From Pelecanus crispus (Eukaryota; Chordata; Aves; Pelecaniformes; Pelecanidae), in assembly GCF_030463565.1 (NCBI RefSeq), contig NC_134643.1, positions 165,996,491 through 166,060,490 on the forward strand: a stretch of 64,000 bases of DNA. The letters run 5' to 3'. Below are positions 59,831 through 64,000 of the stretch, piece by piece; within the stretch, counting starts at the first letter, position 1, and the number at the start of each line of letters is the position of its first letter. Below the pieces are notes generated by a model, which saw only the letters and a program-made list of their open reading frames with translations, ran no database searches and was not told the origin of the DNA. The position numbers were made by a program, and so were the translations under genes.

Positions 59831-62800
59831 TAATGTTAAATCTTTGTAAAACATGTTTATTTTACTGATATTACCACTGAAGCCTAGAAGACTAATGAAA
59901 AACAAAGTATATTTATTATCAATAAAAACTTCATTTAAAATTTACATTCAGAGATTTAGATTAGCTTTACTAACTCCATCATGCCTTTGTTTCATTAAGA
60001 TTCCTGGTTAAGCTTCAAAGCCATATAAATTAATACCTCCTAAACAGTTCTTGGGTATATGCCAAAGTTGCAGCCATCAGAAAACTGTTTAAAAACGTGG
60101 GCTACACATATGTTTATTACTTGGCAGTAGACATCATCTTCAGAAGCAAACACTAGATCTTCACTATGAGGTAACAGTCTTGATACAGTTAAAAAAAAAA
60201 AACCCAACAATACTTCTTTGGCCAAACAAATAAACTAATAATTATTTCTACATTGGTAAGTCTTAGTCTACTGAAGGAAATCACTTGAGTTACCTTTGGG
60301 TAACCTGTCCACTTGTGTTCCAAGAAGTAACAGGCTAACCAACCAAGTTCAGTCTTTGTCCTTAAAGCACTACCGAGCTCAACAGGAAAGAAACTTGTTA
60401 AATGAAGTATGGAAAATCAGAAATCCTTATTTTTCCATTTGTTTATTTCTGAGAGATAAGGGGCATAACATCATAAGCAAAGACTACTACACTACAGATA
60501 GCACATGCACTACAGAATCCACCAACATTAAGGACATTCATGGGAATTCTGACCTACTTATGATGTTATCACACACCTTTTTCTCCGCAAATTAAAACTT
60601 TAATTGATAACAGAAGAAAAGGCCAAGATTAAAAATGAACAAATAAAAAGCAAAACATTAAAATCTAAATGTAATAGCCCATTTCCAGCCTGGTTTCATA
60701 AGAAAGCAAGGCTTGCAATCCAGGTTTCTGCATCTCAATCCCCGTTCCCAACTCATTCCATCTAATTAACCCATTTGCACCCACATACACTAGTTTAACC
60801 TGCTGATCAATTTCAACCAAATTTGAAGAAAACGTAGCTAAGCCCAACTACCTATAAGTACTGTAGGAACCATAATTATGTTTCCACAAATCTTCTGAAG
60901 AGCACTGGCTGTGTTAAGGAAACAGCCAGTTTACAGAGACCTAAATCCATACTCCAGCCGAGGGAAATTTGGCAGCAGCCAGTTGGCCATCCAAGAAGCA
61001 CATATGCAGCTTCAGCTTCGCCTTGACAGCACCACCTCTCACTCAGGGAGGTCTCAGGCAAAGACTACAAGAAGTTATTCTGTGGGAACTTGTGGCATTT
61101 CTGGTTTCTTTTAAGTCACAGAAGCAAAATTCAGAAAGAACTCCAAGTGCTTTCTTATTTCTCTTTCCAAAGCAATCCTGAGCAAGATTCCCAAAATAAT
61201 CTAAGTGATTTTAGGACATGGCTTTTGGTAACACTGGTATTTCTAAATCTCTCAGGCGCTTTTGAGTTTGCCCCCAATGGACAGCTTTAATATATTCACT
61301 ATACCTTCTGCTTTAAAACATACAAATGAGACTTGAAATGAGAATGACATATGCAGCTGTGTGGTTGCACCTGATCATCCACATCAGGTGAGCTGGAACA
61401 ATTCTCACTGACCAGTCCCAATGATGGGCCAAAGTATCACTACTTTCACAAATGAAATCCTTGTTGCATGAATTACCCACTTTCTGCAGAGTACTGCAGC
61501 AGCTTGTAGCCAGTCTCAGGATTCTCACCGCCCATGTTCAAAAGGGACTTGCAGAAGTTAATGCTTCCAGAAGCAACTGCGCATTTTTCCTAGTGACACC
61601 TCCTGCACTACTGAAATGCCGCTGACGATAGCTCTACTACTAGAAGCACTGTGGTTCACAATGCCTCCGAAGCAGGGTGGAAAGAAAAAATCCATACAAC
61701 AGTAGAATTCCCTTTAGATCAGCAGGGACCCTAATCCTTCACAAGCCCTAAGGCTTGTGAAAAGGAAGAGTAAAAAAACCCATTTTTAAAAAAAAGACAT
61801 TAGCTTGCAAAATAAACACCTACTGGACTACATTTATTTTCTTGTGGTTAATACTCTACATATCCCAATAAATACAACCTTTGTAACCTCTGCAGGTTTT
61901 CAACCCATGTTTGAAAGTCTGCATAAATCTTCAATATCTAGTTTCAGAAATGTCACATATAGAAAGAAAAGCAGAAAGAAAGAAAACCTGTTAAGAACCG
62001 CAATGATTTGTAAGGGTGAAAGCAGCAGGTTGTTAAACATTTGTCACTGTGAGCTAAATCAGACTCATACAGTCAAAGTTTCCATCTTTATTGCTATTTA
62101 ATTGGTCTTTGTAAGAATGCAGGGAGAAAGAAAAAAGGAGGAAGCTGTCTGGAAGCTGATGAGATTATATACGGGCTGGAAAGTTCCAGGACAGCTTGTA
62201 AGCCTCAGTAATGGAGCAGAAAGTTGGAAGATTGCTGTTGAAGCAAAAGCAGACAAGTCATGGCAGGAGGGAGCGGGAAGGGGTACTGGCAGTGAGAAGT
62301 AAAGTTAGTATACTGACCGGTAGCTCCTAGGATTACCTTAGATATGTAAATGATGGATACGCAATAAGCCAGGAAGCAGAGGCAAAGATTTTGAGGAGTG
62401 CCTCTACGTAAAGCTCTCCATTTCTGACCAACTTCATAAACAACATACATAACTAATGGCCCTGATTGTGTATGAAACATCCTTTTGCCAATCTATCTGG
62501 AAGTAGCTAAAGGACAATCAGAAAGTCATTAATATTGAGTGATCACTACTGTACTAGAACATATGCCAACTACACTAAAAAGCATGGCCAGGGCTTGGCA
62601 GAGACTAGTTTTCCTAAATCCAGTGTTCTCAACCTGGAGTTTGCGGATCTGGTTGTGGCGGCGGGTCTCTGGACTATTTGAAATGGGCCTGCAAAAAGGC
62701 TGAAGAACAGAAAGCATAGCATTAACAGGCTATCAGTAATCATAAGAGAGCATAAACCTCCACAGCAAAACTTCAAATGTTTTGTAAATCAAAGGTGGCA

Positions 62801-64000
62801 AAAAGCACTCCATCAGGGATGAGACTGAAGCAATGGAAAAACCTCCAGTGAGAAGGCTGAACGAAGAAAATGGTGCTAGGAGACTCAGAAGCACCTAGAG
62901 ACGGCTTGATCCTTAGGCCAGAGCAATTCCGCTCTGTTCCATGTGGGTTCCTATATTGTGTTCACCACTGAAGGAACATTGTCAAGTAATATACTGAGCA
63001 ACATGACTAAGATCTGTCACATATATGTTCTTTCATCCTTCCCCAGAGGGAAGAAGTAACTGTTTTTCTCTGTATCGCTGCTCTGATGTTAGAGAACAGA
63101 ACATCAAAGAAATGGCACAGAAGATGAGCAGAGGATAGTGAAATTTTCCACTGTGGCTGGGGACTTCTCACTCTCTGGGACTGTCTCTTTTGAAGAAAGT
63201 GTTCCACAGCAGAGCATCACTGTCAAGCATGGCCTGCAGCCCAAAGCTGACAATGACGTCACGGATGCGATGGAGCCAGGCCACTCGCTGCCTGAGCATA
63301 CAGACAGTACTTCTTTATTCAGAATTCTACACAGAGGCCATTACACAGAGTCTAGAGTAAGTTTAATGCTTCCATAATGATCTGTAGTTCTCTATATACT
63401 TGCAGCTTTCTCAGTGTTAAAAAGGCTGCCTGCCCAGATGTATTTCATTGCTGAAGTCCAGCCGACAGAGGTGTGAATAACCAACCAACAACTGGGGCCA
63501 TCAGTGGACCAGCAAAAAACATTCCTCTCACGTAAGAGAACAGGAGGTGGAATGAAGAGACAAGAGACACGACAAACTGCAGGCTGACTAGAAAGAGAGG
63601 AATGAAGGGTGGACTTTGGTCCTCTGAAAATACTACTCAAACATACAGGCTTTTGAACTGCAGCAGCTGAAGCAGAAGCTCTGTGTACAGATCTTAGCAT
63701 TTTTCTATACAGCTTTATGTTTGTTACAAACCTATTTCTGTGAGCTGCCTACACACCGGAGACAACCCATAAAGGACTGCCTCCTTTTTTCCTGGTACTC
63801 TTGCTTTTGGGCACAGTTTTGGGCATTAATCTGAAGCATGGATTATCTTGTTTCCTTTTTCTTTGTACAATATACAGCACAGTAAGATTCTCTGGTGTTA
63901 TGGCAATGGTATTAATAAATACACTGTCTGAATAATTCTAGCTTAAAGTGGCAGAATAGTAGGACTGCATCAGCACATAGTATCTAGTCGCATCCATCAG
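59831..64000 (-). other. PCCA: PCCA intron, right edge of window
   Basis: No exon was recognised up to the window end. A short transposon-like stretch is at 62621-62710. The remaining frames are short and match nothing I know. Whether the intron truly continues or holds an unrecognised short PCCA exon cannot be settled by reading. Confidence 0.45.
62621..62710 (+). mobile_element. possible hAT-type DNA transposon relic
   Basis: CAGTGTTCTCAACCTGGAGT resembles the terminal repeat of hAT/Charlie-like elements (CAG-GTTCTCAAC...). It is followed by TTGCGGATCTGGTTGTGGCG and GGTCTCTGGAC, which are reminiscent of such elements. Only one end is visible and no matching terminal repeat was found nearby, so the call is tentative. 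Confidence 0.3.

Noticed and set aside
21200-64000. Next upstream PCCA exon (expected about 54 bases, ahead of YKLQIL)
   Set aside because: Searched by eye for the expected residues on the - strand without a convincing hit; a short diverged exon could still be missed.
1-64000. CRISPR arrays, prokaryotic operons, integrated endogenous virus, tRNA or rRNA genes
   Set aside because: No regularly spaced repeats, no gag/pol/env-like frames outside CR1, and no cloverleaf noticed; all reverse-transcriptase sequence belongs to the CR1 LINE.

Overview
The window is vertebrate nuclear DNA, almost certainly from a bird. Coding sequence is sparse and split by GT/AG introns, there are no prokaryote-style operons, and the only abundant transposon is the CR1 LINE, whose 3' ends show the characteristic ATTCTATG-type terminus. 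Two genes can be named from their translations. GGACT (gamma-glutamylaminecyclotransferase) lies on the + strand with its whole reading frame in one exon (1124-1597). The last three coding exons of PCCA (the biotin-carrying alpha subunit of propionyl-CoA carboxylase) lie on the - strand at 21039-21179, 8436-8513 and 4924-4992. The two genes are convergent, as I recall their human orthologues being on chromosome 13q32.

Layout. 1-1106 is 5' sequence or intron of GGACT, followed by the coding exon and a poly(A) signal near 1686. About 3 kb without a recognisable gene follows (1712-4640). PCCA then reads leftwards: terminal intron 4993-8435, next intron 8514-21038, and an intron that starts at 21180 and probably runs past the right edge, because no further PCCA exon was recognised by eye. 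The three exons join in phase 0 and give 95 residues that make up the biotinyl-carrier domain, including the biotinylated lysine in an AMKM motif.

The long right-hand intron holds two sizeable CR1 copies in opposite orientation (39120-40366 on +, 42315-43295 on -), several short CR1 3' fragments, an imperfect palindromic element (49187-49265), low-complexity tracts, a CpG-rich island (about 26290-26580) and several stretches that look like conserved non-coding DNA because of dense homeodomain-type TAATTA cores. The regulatory calls are inference only and need an alignment to other amniotes.

Both genes are metabolic. GGACT releases free amino acids and 5-oxoproline from gamma-glutamylamines left by degradation of cross-linked protein. 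PCCA carries the biotin for mitochondrial propionyl-CoA carboxylation. Nothing shows that they act together; their proximity is conserved synteny. I found no CRISPR, no bacterial insertion, no recognisable tRNA or rRNA gene, and no convincing undescribed protein system.
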